This document shows positions 51,017-60,833 of a stretch of DNA of 64,000 bases, in pieces. This stretch comes from Nocardioides sp. BP30 (GTDB taxonomy: Bacteria; Actinomycetota; Actinomycetes; Propionibacteriales; Nocardioidaceae). Position numbers and translations under genes: made by a program. The DNA lies in contig NZ_CP123620.1 in NCBI RefSeq assembly GCF_029873215.1, forward strand, positions 1,488,001 to 1,552,000, in the 5' to 3' direction. Numbering within the stretch: position 1 is the stretch's first letter; the number at the start of each line of letters is the position of its first letter. Below the pieces are notes generated by a model. It saw only the letters and a list, made by a program, of their open reading frames with translations. It was not told where the DNA came from and did no database searches.

Positions 51017-52864
51017 ATGCCCACCCTTCGCTCCGCCACCTCGACCTCGGGCCGCAACATGGCCGGTGCCCGCGCGCTCTGGCGCGCCACCGGCATGACC
51101 GACTCCGACTTCGGCAAGCCGATCATCGCCATCGCCAACTCGTTCACCGAGTTCGTGCCCGGCCATGTGCACCTGCGCGACCTCGGCAAGATCGTCGCCG
51201 AGCAGGTGGCGGCCGCCGGTGGGGTGGCCAAGGAATTCAACACGATCGCCGTCGACGACGGCATCGCGATGGGTCATGGCGGCATGCTCTACTCGCTCCC
51301 GAGTCGTGAGCTGATCGCCGACGCGGTCGAGTACATGGTGCAGGCGCACTGCGCCGACGCGCTGGTGTGCATCTCGAACTGCGACAAGATCACCCCCGGC
51401 ATGCTGCTGGCGGCGCTGCGGCTCAACATCCCGGTCGTGTTCGTCTCGGGCGGCCCGATGGAGGCCGGCAAGACCGTCGCGATCGAGGGCATCGTGCACG
51501 AGAAGCTCGACCTGGTCGACGCGATGTCGCTCTCGGCCAACGACGCCGTCAGCGACGAGCTGCTGGACACCATCGAGCGCTCGGCCTGTCCGACCTGCGG
51601 CTCCTGCTCGGGCATGTTCACCGCCAACTCGATGAACTGTCTCACCGAGGCGATCGGCCTCTCGCTGCCGGGCAACGGCTCCACTCTGGCCACCCACAGC
51701 GCCCGCAGGGCTCTGTTCGAGGAGGCCGGCCGACTGGTCGTCGAGCTGGCGAAGCGCTACTACGACGACGACGACGAGTCGGTGCTGCCCCGCAACATCG
51801 CCACCCGCGCCGCCTTCGAGAACGCTGTCGCCCTCGACGTCGCGATGGGCGGCTCGACGAACACCGTGCTGCACCTGCTGGCGGCGGCCCGCGAGGCCGA
51901 GCTCGACTTCCAGGTCGCCGACATCGACGCGATCTCGCGCCGGGTGCCGTGCCTGAGCAAGGTCGCGCCCAACAGCCCGAAGTACCACATGGAGGACGTC
52001 CACCGCGCCGGCGGCATCCCGGCACTCCTGGGTGAGCTGCGTCGCGGCGGGGTCCTCAACGAGGACGTGCACACCGTCCACTCGGCCTCCGTGGAGGAGT
52101 GGCTGGGCGCCTGGGACATCCGCGGCGAGAGCCCGAGCCAGCAGGCTCTCGACCTCTTCCACGCCGCTCCCGGCGGGGTGCGCACCACCGAGGCGTTCTC
52201 CACCGACAACCGGTGGGCCACGCTCGACACGGATGCGGCCGAGGGCTGCATCCGCGACCTCGAGCACGCCTACTCCGCCGACGGCGGGCTGGCGATCCTG
52301 CACGGCAACCTCGCCGAGGACGGCTGCGTCGTCAAGACGGCCGGGGTTCCCGAGGAGATCTGGACCTTCACCGGCACCGCGATCGTCTTCGAGTCCCAGG
52401 ACGACGCCGTCCAGGGGATCCTCTCCAAGAAGGTCGAGGCCGGTCACGTGGTGGTCATCCGCTACGAGGGCCCGAAGGGCGGCCCCGGCATGCAGGAGAT
52501 GCTCTACCCCACCTCGTTCCTCAAGGGTCGTGGCCTCGGCCAGAAGTGCGCGCTGATCACCGACGGCCGCTTCTCCGGTGGCACCTCGGGCCTCTCGATC
52601 GGCCACATCTCGCCGGAGGCGGCCGGGGGTGGCCTGATCGCGCTGATCGAGGACGGCGACACCATCTCGATCGACATCCCGAACCGCCGCATCGAGCTCG
52701 AGGTCGACGACCTGGTGCTCGACCAGCGACGCGCGGCCCAGGAGAAGCGCGAGCGTCCCTACACGCCGCTCGATCGGGAACGCAAGGTCTCGGCGGCGCT
52801 GCGGGCCTACGCCTCCATGGCGACGTCCGCCTCCGACGGCGCCTACCGCCGCGTTCCGGAGTGA
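51017..52864 (+). CDS. ilvD: Dihydroxy-acid dehydratase
   Basis: This 615-residue enzyme catalyses the third common step of valine/isoleucine synthesis. Fe-S cluster cysteines lie in [10 protein letters not shown] and [24 protein letters not shown]; the C-terminal region has [20 protein letters not shown]. The start is [27 protein letters not shown], the usual opening. It is separated from ilvBNC by five unrelated genes but belongs to the same pathway. Confidence 0.96.
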   Translation: MPTLRSATSTSGRNMAGARALWRATGMTDSDFGKPIIAIANSFTEFVPGHVHLRDLGKIVAEQVAAAGGVAKEFNTIAVDDGIAMGHGGMLYSLPSRELIADAVEYMVQAHCADALVCISNCDKITPGMLLAALRLNIPVVFVSGGPMEAGKTVAIEGIVHEKLDLVDAMSLSANDAVSDELLDTIERSACPTCGSCSGMFTANSMNCLTEAIGLSLPGNGSTLATHSARRALFEEAGRLVVELAKRYYDDDDESVLPRNIATRAAFENAVALDVAMGGSTNTVLHLLAAAREAELDFQVADIDAISRRVPCLSKVAPNSPKYHMEDVHRAGGIPALLGELRRGGVLNEDVHTVHSASVEEWLGAWDIRGESPSQQALDLFHAAPGGVRTTEAFSTDNRWATLDTDAAEGCIRDLEHAYSADGGLAILHGNLAEDGCVVKTAGVPEEIWTFTGTAIVFESQDDAVQGILSKKVEAGHVVVIRYEGPKGGPGMQEMLYPTSFLKGRGLGQKCALITDGRFSGGTSGLSIGHISPEAAGGGLIALIEDGDTISIDIPNRRIELEVDDLVLDQRRAAQEKRERPYTPLDRERKVSAALRAYASMATSASDGAYRRVPE

Positions 52865-52892
52865 GCCGGGTCGGTCGGACCGTCCCGGGCCG

Positions 52893-53927
52893 GTGAAGGC
52901 GCAGCACGTGCCTGCGGACGTGCTGCGCAGCCTGGTCGCCGTCGGGCCCAGCAACGGCGCCCACCGGATCGCGCTGCGGGCGGCGATCTCGGTCCTCGTG
53001 CCGCTGCTGGTGCTGGATGCCACCGGCCACCTGTCCTGGACGATGTACGCCGCGTTCGGATCGTTCACCTCGCTCTACGGGCGCGAGCGGGTGGACACCC
53101 AGCGGGTCCGGCTGCAACTGGTGGCCGGCGGCTGGATGGTCGGATGCGTCACCGTGGGCGCGCTGATCGCCGCCTCGGACCAGCGCGGCTGGCTGGCGGT
53201 GCCGGTCGCGGCGGCGGTGGCCAGCGCCGCCGCCTATCGCTCGGCTGTCGAGGGGTGGCACCCGCCGGGCTCGCTCTTCCAGGTGTTCGGCATCGCGGCC
53301 GTCGCCTCGGTGCCCGGAACGCTCGCCGACGTCGTACCAGCGCTCCTCGTCGCCGTCGCCTCGGCGTCGTTCGCGGTAGTTGTCGGGAACCTCGGCGCAC
53401 TGGTCCGGAGAGTACGCCGCAGCGCGGTCGTGGAGGCCGCCGTGCCGATCGGCGGCTCCACCGCCGGTGCCGGTCGGTACGCCCTGCTCGCCGGCCTCGG
53501 CGTCCTGGTGGCGGGCAGCCTGGCCCAGGCCCTCGACATCGGCCGGCCCTACTGGGCGATGGTGAGTGCTGTGGTGCCGCTCGCGGCGCGTGCGCTGCCC
53601 GCCCAGGTCATCCGGGGCGTGCACCGCCTGGTCGGCACGGCGCTCGGGCTGCTGGTGGCCTGGGCGCTGCTCTCGTTCGATCTGCACGGCGCGGCGGCGA
53701 TCGTCGCCGTCGGCGTGCTGCAGGCCCTCGCCGAGCTGGTGGTGGGCCGCAACTACGCGCTCGCCCTGACCTTCATCACGCCGCTGGCGCTGTTGATGGG
53801 CAACGTGGTCAGACCGGTTCCGACCGGGACGCTGCTCGCCGACCGCGCTGCGGAGACGGTGATCGGGGTGGCGGTCGGGGTGGCGGTCGGCTGGTTCCTG
53901 CGGCCGCGCCCCGATGCGATCGGTTGA
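52893..53927 (+). CDS. FUSC-family (aromatic acid exporter-like) membrane protein
   Basis: This 344-residue protein has two blocks of membrane helices: RIALRAAISVLVPLLVLDATGHLSWTMYAAFGSFTSLYGRE... and, after a central stretch, ALDIGRPYWAMVSAVVPLAAR....GTALGLLVAWALL. This fits the FUSC_2 fold of AaeB/YccS-like proteins; it lacks their long soluble part. GTG start 28 bases after ilvD, so it may be co-transcribed. The 53928-54011 gap is empty apart from the AGGAGGGAG site of the next gene. Confidence 0.8.
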   Translation: MKAQHVPADVLRSLVAVGPSNGAHRIALRAAISVLVPLLVLDATGHLSWTMYAAFGSFTSLYGRERVDTQRVRLQLVAGGWMVGCVTVGALIAASDQRGWLAVPVAAAVASAAAYRSAVEGWHPPGSLFQVFGIAAVASVPGTLADVVPALLVAVASASFAVVVGNLGALVRRVRRSAVVEAAVPIGGSTAGAGRYALLAGLGVLVAGSLAQALDIGRPYWAMVSAVVPLAARALPAQVIRGVHRLVGTALGLLVAWALLSFDLHGAAAIVAVGVLQALAELVVGRNYALALTFITPLALLMGNVVRPVPTGTLLADRAAETVIGVAVGVAVGWFLRPRPDAIG

Positions 53928-54011
53928 AACGTGATCTATCTCTCAGGTAGCCGCCGGCGGTGCCGACCTCACAGGCACAGCGGCGGCGACCCCGCCAGGA
54001 GGGAGACCGAG

Positions 54012-54326
54012 ATGACCACCAGCGAGCAGCTGACCGAGCACCTGCGTCCGGCAGCGGGCGACCAGGCCCTGCACACCCGAGTCCACCAGCTCGCCGCCCT
54101 CGTGGACACGCCCGAGGGCCGCGCCGCGGTGGAGCACGTCCACCCTGACCTCGGACACGTCGCCGGCGTCTACACCGCCGACGGCCAGGCCGACCCGGCC
54201 GCCGTCATCCTGGCCGACCTCGAGCACCTGGTCGGGTCGGAGCGCCTGGTCGGCGTCCTCGACCTGCTCGTGCACCAGCGGTGCTCGCCGGAGGATGCCG
54301 AGGGCTACGCTCGCCTGCGTGCCTGA
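54012..54326 (+). CDS. Hypothetical protein, 104 residues
   Basis: A small soluble protein (MTTSEQLTEHLRPAAGDQALHTRVHQLAALV...) with no domain I recognise. The start is well supported by GGAGGGAG upstream of the ATG at 54012. Charged and helix-prone, without signal peptide or TM. It overlaps the following GNAT start by 8 bases. Confidence 0.7.
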   Translation: MTTSEQLTEHLRPAAGDQALHTRVHQLAALVDTPEGRAAVEHVHPDLGHVAGVYTADGQADPAAVILADLEHLVGSERLVGVLDLLVHQRCSPEDAEGYARLRA

Positions 54327-55038
54327 CCTGCCCGACCTCGACGACCACGGCCGGCCGGTCGGCCGCGCGCTGCCCGACTGGACGCCGCGGCCCGAGCCGG
54401 AGCCGGTGACGCTGGAGGGGCGCTACGTCACCGTCGTCCCTCTGCACTCCGCCTACTACGCCGATCTCCTGGGAGCTGTCTGCGGGCCCGACGACGGCGG
54501 CCTGTGGACCTATCGGCCGGTGTCGATGCCACGGACGCTGCCCGAGCTGTGGATGCATCTGGCGGCAGTGATCGATCAGCCCGCCTCGATGACCTACGCC
54601 TTCCTGCCGCGCGAGGGCGAGTACGCCGGCCGTGCCGCCGGGATCGCGTCCCTGCAGCGGCTCGTGCCGGCGTACGGCCAGGTGGAGGTGGGCGGCGTGC
54701 TGCTCGGTCGCGCACTGCAGCGCACCAGGGCGGCCACCGAGGCGATCCACCTGCTCATGAGGTACGCGCTGGACGACCTGGGCTACCGCCGCTTCGAGTG
54801 GAAGTGCGACAGCCTCAACGAGCCCTCGCGCACAGCGGCCGTGCGGCTGGGGTTCGCCTACGAGGGCCGCTTCCGCAACCACATGGTGGTCAAGGGCCGC
54901 AATCGCGACACCGACTGGTTCGCGGTGATCGACGAGGACTGGCCGGCGGTGCGCTCGGCGCACGAGAGGTGGCTCGACCCGGCGAGCTTCGACGCGGACG
55001 GTCGGCAGCTGGTCGCCCTGAGCGACCTGACCCGCTGA
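54319..55038 (+). CDS. GNAT-family acetyltransferase (RimJ/RimL type)
   Basis: This is a 239-residue protein with the GNAT core: EVGGVLLGRALQRTRAATEAIHLLMRYALDDLGYRRFEWKCDSLNEPSRTAAVRLGFAYEGRFRNHMVVKGRNRDTDWFAVIDEDW is typical of the RimJ/RimL-like branch. The GTG at 54319 lies inside the previous gene; TACGCT (54306-54311) 7 bp upstream is a fitting leaderless -10. The acceptor is unknown. Confidence 0.87.
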   Translation: MPDLPDLDDHGRPVGRALPDWTPRPEPEPVTLEGRYVTVVPLHSAYYADLLGAVCGPDDGGLWTYRPVSMPRTLPELWMHLAAVIDQPASMTYAFLPREGEYAGRAAGIASLQRLVPAYGQVEVGGVLLGRALQRTRAATEAIHLLMRYALDDLGYRRFEWKCDSLNEPSRTAAVRLGFAYEGRFRNHMVVKGRNRDTDWFAVIDEDWPAVRSAHERWLDPASFDADGRQLVALSDLTR

Positions 55039-55083
55039 CCCTGGGCTCGCTCCCTTGTCAGGGGTCGGTGTCACAGTGGGGAC

Positions 55084-55500
55084 ATGGACCAACGGATCAG
55101 CTTCGTGACCCTGGCCGTGGGCGACGTCGCCCGCACCCATGCGTTCTACGTCGGTGGCCTGGGCTGGGTCCCGTCGACGTACGTCGAGGGTGAGGTGCTG
55201 ATGATCCAGGTCGGTCCCCGGCTCATGCTCAGTCTGTGGGACCGCGCCGCCTTCGAGGCGGAGGTCGGCCCGATCGCGAGCGGCGACGGCGTGCCGCCGA
55301 TCACGCTGGCGCACAACGTGGCGACCCGCGAGGAGGTCGACGGCATCCTGCTGCGGGCCGAGGAAATCGGCGCGGGTCCGCTCAGCGGCGGTCAGGAGCG
55401 GGACTGGGGTGGCTACACCGGTTACTTCGCCGACCCCGATGGCTACCGATGGGAGATCGCCTACAACCCCGGACCGATCGGAGAGGTGGTGTTGCCATGA
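55084..55500 (+). CDS. VOC (glyoxalase/bleomycin resistance-like) protein
   Basis: This 138-residue protein has two VOC half-modules: ISFVTLAVGDVARTHAFYVGGLGWVP at the N-terminus and GYTGYFADPDGYRWEIAYNP at the C-terminus. It keeps the metal-type Glu in WEIAYN but the first-module His is replaced (TLAVGD). Its stop overlaps the ATG of the PCD-VOC fusion gene (ATGA at 55497), suggesting joint function. The substrate is unknown. Confidence 0.88.
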   Translation: MDQRISFVTLAVGDVARTHAFYVGGLGWVPSTYVEGEVLMIQVGPRLMLSLWDRAAFEAEVGPIASGDGVPPITLAHNVATREEVDGILLRAEEIGAGPLSGGQERDWGGYTGYFADPDGYRWEIAYNPGPIGEVVLP

Positions 55501-56180
55501 GTGTTCCCGCGCAGGACAAGCAGCGGCTCAGCGGCGAGGAGATCGCCGCCGGCCTGCCCGATGACTTCCGGCACCTGCCCGGCCAGGTGCTGGCGCGCTA
55601 CCGCGTCGCCGACTTCGCCGCTGCCCAGCAGCTCGCCGCCGCGATCGGGCAGCTGGCCGAGGAGGCCGACCACCATCCCGACCTCCTCCTCGGTTGGGGC
55701 TACGTCGAGGTCCGGCTCTCCAGCCACGACGTCGGCGGTGTCACCCGGCGCGACCTGCGGCTCGCCCGGTCGGTGAGTGCTGCCGCCGGCGCGGCGGGCG
55801 CTCATCCCGAGCCCCGGGCGCTGCTGCTGGTGGAGTGGGGTCTGGACACCTGGGCCGATGCCGAGGTGCTGCCGTTCTGGCGAGCGGTCCTGGGTTACGG
55901 CGACGCACACCGCGAGGGGGAGATCAGCGACCCGGCAGGTCGAGGCGGTCCGACGCTCTGGTTCCAGGACACCGAGGAGCACGAGACGCCGCGGCAGCGC
56001 TTCCATCCCGACGTCTGGGTGCCGGTGGACGAGGCACGAGCCCGGATCGACGCGGCGATCGCCGCCGGTGGCACGCTGGTCAGCGACGAGCGGGCGCCAC
56101 GGTTCTGGGTGCTCGCCGATCCCCAGGGCAACCGGGTCTGCATCTGCACCGTCGAGGGCCGTGACTGGACGACCCCCTGA
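55497..56180 (+). CDS. PCD (pterin-4a-carbinolamine dehydratase)-VOC fusion protein
   Basis: This 227-residue protein has an N-terminal PCD/DCoH domain (about residues 1-95) with LPDDFRHLPGQVLARYRVADFAAAQQLAAAIGQLAEEADHHPDLLLGWGYVEVRLSSHDVGGVTRRD, which keeps the EADHHPD signature. It is followed by a VOC-like domain (about 105-225) with FWVLADPQGNRVCICTVEGRD. PCD recycles oxidised tetrahydrobiopterin; no aromatic hydroxylase is nearby. Coupled by ATGA to a separate VOC gene. Confidence 0.88.
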   Translation: MSVPAQDKQRLSGEEIAAGLPDDFRHLPGQVLARYRVADFAAAQQLAAAIGQLAEEADHHPDLLLGWGYVEVRLSSHDVGGVTRRDLRLARSVSAAAGAAGAHPEPRALLLVEWGLDTWADAEVLPFWRAVLGYGDAHREGEISDPAGRGGPTLWFQDTEEHETPRQRFHPDVWVPVDEARARIDAAIAAGGTLVSDERAPRFWVLADPQGNRVCICTVEGRDWTTP

Positions 56181-56241
56181 CGACGCGTTCTCCACCATCT
56201 GGGATGCTCATCCCAGATGGTGGGACGCGCGAGAGACTCGG

Positions 56242-56270
56242 ATGACGGGAGCTCGGCGACCGGCTACCGT
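56242..56270 (+). promoter_or_regulatory. Promoter of the ilvBNC leader
   Basis: ATGACG (56242-56247), a 17-bp spacer and TACCGT (56265-56270) end 6 bp before the ATG of the leader peptide. The leader peptide mRNA would then begin at or next to its own start codon. Confidence 0.6.
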
Positions 56271-56276
56271 GGAGGC

Positions 56277-56315
56277 ATGCTGCACAGCATTCTTGTACGC
56301 ACGCGACGCGCCTGA
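56277..56315 (+). CDS. ilvB leader peptide
   Basis: A 12-residue frame MLHSILVRTRRA whose Ile-Leu-Val codons are ATT, CTT and GTA, all rare in this GC-rich genome and exactly the three branched-chain amino acids. It lies before a terminator hairpin in front of ilvB, the arrangement of an attenuator. Ribosome stalling at ATT-CTT-GTA when charged tRNA is short should favour read-through. Preceded by GGAGG at very short spacing and by a promoter that suggests leaderless translation. Confidence 0.88.
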   Translation: MLHSILVRTRRA

Positions 56316-56374
56316 CCGATCCACCGGTCGACGCGTCTCCCTCCGCTGCCTTCGGGCCGGAGGGTTTTTGTTTG
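56304..56374 (+). terminator. ilvBNC attenuator: pause hairpin and terminator
   Basis: Terminator stem CCCTCCG (56339-56345)/CGGAGGG (56358-56364) carries an inner GCC-TTCG-GGC tetraloop hairpin (56348-56357) and is followed by TTTTTGTTTG (56365-56374), the only strong T-tract seen in the window. Upstream GACGCG, GACCG and their partners CGGTC, CGCGTC form an earlier hairpin that overlaps the end of the leader peptide. Alternative pairing would be set by ribosome position. Confidence 0.88.
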
Positions 56375-56426
56375 TACGGGGCACGCTGAGCAACAGCCCG
56401 AGTGGAAGACAGATGAGGAACGAGAG

Positions 56427-58193
56427 ATGAGCGAGCAGACGATCACCGGGGCGCAGAGCCTGGTGAAGTCGCTGGAGGCCGCGGGGGTCGAGAACATCTT
56501 CGGCATCCCGGGCGGTGCGATCCTGCCGGCGTACGACCCGCTGATGGATTCGACGATCCGCCACATCCTCGTACGCCACGAGCAGGGCGCGGGCCACGCC
56601 GCCCAGGGCTATGCCGCCGCGACCGGGCGGGTCGGCGTCTGCATGGCCACCAGCGGGCCGGGCGCCACCAACCTGGTCACGCCGATCGCCGACGCTCACA
56701 TGGACTCGGTCCCCATGGTCGCCGTCACCGGTCAGGTCGGCACCGACCTGATCGGCACCGACGCCTTCCAGGAGGCCGACATCCGCGGCATCACGATGCC
56801 GATCACCAAGCACAACTTCCTGGTCACCGACGCGGCCGACATCCCGCAGAAGATCGCCGAGGCGTTCCACATCGCCTCCACCGGGCGCCCCGGCCCGGTC
56901 CTGGTCGACGTCACCAAGTCGGCGCTGCAGTCGCAGACCTCCTTCCGCTGGCCCTCCGAGCTGCAGCTGCCGGGATACCGGCCGGTGACCAAGCCGCACG
57001 CCAAGCAGATCCGCGAGGCCGTGCGCCTGATCCTGGCCTCGAAGAAGCCGGTGCTCTACGTCGGCGGTGGCACCATCCGCAGCGGCGCCTCGGCCGAGCT
57101 GCGCAGGCTCGCCGACCTGACCGGCATCCCGGTGGTCACCACGTTGATGGCCCGCGGCGCCTTCCCGGACAGCCACCCGCAGCACCTGGGCATGCCCGGC
57201 ATGCACGGCACCGTCGCGGCGGTGGCCGGCCTGCAGAAGAGCGATCTGATCATCAGCCTCGGCGCGCGCTTCGACGACCGCGTGACCGGTCAGCTGGCCA
57301 GCTTCGCGCCCCATGCGCTGGTCATCCACGCCGACATCGATCCTGCCGAGATCGGCAAGAACCGGCGCGCCGACGTGCCGATCGTGGGGGACATCCGCGA
57401 GGTGCTGCTGGACCTCCTGACGGTCCTGGAGCAGGAGCGGGCGGCGGGCAAGGAGGGCGACTACGAGTCGTGGATCGCCTTCTGTGCAGGCGTGAAGAAG
57501 GCCTACCCGCTGGGCTACGACGACGCCCTGGGCGGCCTCGCGCCGCAGTACGTGATCCAGCGGCTCGGCCAGATCGTCGGTCCCGACGCGATCTACACCA
57601 GTGGTGTGGGCCAGCACCAGATGTGGGCGGCCCAGTTCATCGGCTACGAGCGGCCCAACACCTGGATCAACTCCGGCGGCCTGGGGACGATGGGCTACTC
57701 GGTCCCTGCCGCGATGGGGGCCAAGGTCGGCTGCCCCGACACCACGGTGTGGTCCATCGACGGCGACGGCTGCTTCCAGATGACCAATCAGGAGCTGGCC
57801 ACCTGCGCGATCGAGGGCATCCCGATCAAGGTCGCGGTGATCAACAACGACAACCTCGGCATGGTGCGGCAGTGGCAGACGCTGTTCTACAACGAGCGCT
57901 ACTCCAACACGAACCTGCAGAAGCACGGCGGCGGCGCGGGCACGGTCCGGCGCATCCCCGACTTCGTCAAGCTCGCCGACGCCTACGGCTGCGTGGGTCT
58001 CTCCTGCGAGAGCGCCGACGACGTGGACGCGACCATCGAGAAGGCGATGGCGATCGACGACGTGCCGGTCGTCGTCGACTTCCGGGTGCACAAGAACGCC
58101 ATGGTGTGGCCGATGGTCGCCGCCGGCTCCAGCAACGACGCCATCCAGTACGCGCGCGACCTCGCGCCGAAGTTCGACAAGGACGACTTGTGA
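56427..58193 (+). CDS. ilvB: Acetolactate synthase large subunit
   Basis: This 588-residue ThDP enzyme catalyses the first common step of branched-chain amino acid synthesis. The ThDP-activating Glu is in [18 protein letters not shown], the cofactor-binding segment is [15 protein letters not shown]...NNDNLGMV, and the FAD region includes [15 protein letters not shown] at 56427 after GAGGAACGAG. It is controlled by the attenuator just upstream. ilvN follows at 52 bp. Confidence 0.97.
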   Translation: MSEQTITGAQSLVKSLEAAGVENIFGIPGGAILPAYDPLMDSTIRHILVRHEQGAGHAAQGYAAATGRVGVCMATSGPGATNLVTPIADAHMDSVPMVAVTGQVGTDLIGTDAFQEADIRGITMPITKHNFLVTDAADIPQKIAEAFHIASTGRPGPVLVDVTKSALQSQTSFRWPSELQLPGYRPVTKPHAKQIREAVRLILASKKPVLYVGGGTIRSGASAELRRLADLTGIPVVTTLMARGAFPDSHPQHLGMPGMHGTVAAVAGLQKSDLIISLGARFDDRVTGQLASFAPHALVIHADIDPAEIGKNRRADVPIVGDIREVLLDLLTVLEQERAAGKEGDYESWIAFCAGVKKAYPLGYDDALGGLAPQYVIQRLGQIVGPDAIYTSGVGQHQMWAAQFIGYERPNTWINSGGLGTMGYSVPAAMGAKVGCPDTTVWSIDGDGCFQMTNQELATCAIEGIPIKVAVINNDNLGMVRQWQTLFYNERYSNTNLQKHGGGAGTVRRIPDFVKLADAYGCVGLSCESADDVDATIEKAMAIDDVPVVVDFRVHKNAMVWPMVAAGSSNDAIQYARDLAPKFDKDDL

Positions 58194-58245
58194 ACCACCC
58201 CCTTGCATCCCGCACCGCGCTCCGCTTCGACCGGGGGCACCGCTG

Positions 58246-59881
<1,636 letters not shown>

Positions 59882-59906
59882 GCCCCAGCACCCGCACACG
59901 CGCCCT

Positions 59907-59935
59907 GCGCCTCTCCCGGAATACGGGAGGGGCGC
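59907..59935 (+). terminator. Terminator after ilvC
   Basis: A 12-bp stem GCGCCTCTCCCG (59907-59918)/CGGGAGGGGCGC (59924-59935) with one G-U pair and loop GAATA follows the ilvC stop by 26 bases. A pyrimidine-rich stretch (CTTCGTCTTCC) comes soon after it. Confidence 0.8.
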
Positions 59936-59952
59936 CGGGCGCTTCGTCTTCC

Positions 59953-60660
59953 ATGCGCATCGACATCTGGTCCGACATCGCCTGCCCCTGGTGCTACGTC
60001 GGCAAGCGGCGGCTCGAGTCCGCGCTCGCCGCCTTCCCGCACCGCGACGAGGTCGAGGTGGTCTGGCACTCCTTCGAGCTGATGCCGGACGCGCCCGAGC
60101 AGCCGGTCGAGACCGCTCAGGAGATGCTCGCGCGCAAGTTCGGAGTCGGCCGCGAGCAGGCCGCCGAGATGCAGCAGCGGGTCAGCGCCCTGGCGGCCGA
60201 GGAGGGCATGACCTGGGACCACGAGCACTCCGTGCACGTGCGCACCCGTGCCGCCCACCGACTGCTCCACCTCGCGCTGGAGGAGGGTGGCCCGGCGCAG
60301 CAGGGGGCACTCAAGGAGGCGCTCCTGGACACCTACTTCGTCCAGGCCGGCAACGTCGCGGATCCCGCCCTGCTCCTGCGTCTGGCCACCTCGGTGGGCC
60401 TGGACGCCCAGCGGGTGGGCGAGGTGCTCGGCTCGCAGGAGTACGACGACGCCGTGGCGGCCGATGTCGCCCAGGCCGCACGCTACGGCGCGACAGGCGT
60501 GCCGTTCTACGTCATCGACGAGAAGTACGGCGTGTCCGGCGCCCAGCCGGCCGAGCTCTTCGGTCAGGTGCTGGACAAGGCGTGGGCCGACAGCCACCCA
60601 CTGGTGGAGACCTTCGGCGGGGGAGCGGACGTCTGCGGCCCGGACGGATGCGCGATCTGA
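59953..60660 (+). CDS. DsbA-family oxidoreductase (FrnE-like)
   Basis: This 235-residue thioredoxin-fold protein with inserted helices has the redox motif C11-P-W-C14 and the cis-Pro loop in YGATGVPFYVIDEKYGVSGAQP. The FrnE-like pattern includes the C-terminal CGPDGCAI Cys pair. No signal peptide, so cytoplasmic. The ATG at 59953 is used; the frame upstream overlaps ilvC and is not coding. The role is probably a thiol or 2-hydroxychromene-type isomerase; undefined. Confidence 0.88.
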   Translation: MRIDIWSDIACPWCYVGKRRLESALAAFPHRDEVEVVWHSFELMPDAPEQPVETAQEMLARKFGVGREQAAEMQQRVSALAAEEGMTWDHEHSVHVRTRAAHRLLHLALEEGGPAQQGALKEALLDTYFVQAGNVADPALLLRLATSVGLDAQRVGEVLGSQEYDDAVAADVAQAARYGATGVPFYVIDEKYGVSGAQPAELFGQVLDKAWADSHPLVETFGGGADVCGPDGCAI

Positions 60661-60750
60661 GCGTGCGGTGGGCCCCAGCCTGCCTGGCCACAGGCTGACC
60701 GGATCCTGGTCGCCGACTCGCCGGGTGCGATGACTGTCACAGCCCCCTGT

Positions 60751-60799
60751 GCAGGTAAGTCTCTCCTAAGGTAGCCTCACCTAAGTAAGGCACACCTGA
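60751..60799 (+). promoter_or_regulatory. Three overlapping IdeR/DtxR-type iron boxes
   Basis: Compared with the 19-bp box TTAGGTTAGCCTAACCTAA, the best site CTAAGGTAGCCTCACCTAA (60766-60784) matches at 14 positions. Two more 19-mers at 60751-60769 (13 matches) and 60781-60799 (12 exact matches, 13 if S is allowed at the centre) lie at exactly 15-bp spacing, sharing CTAA ends. They precede efeU by 35 bp and indicate iron-dependent repression. The remaining gap after 60660 shows no gene or terminator I trust. Confidence 0.85.
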
Positions 60800-60833
60800 G
60801 TGGCGAGGCCGCTCCCGAGCGAAACGAAGACCT

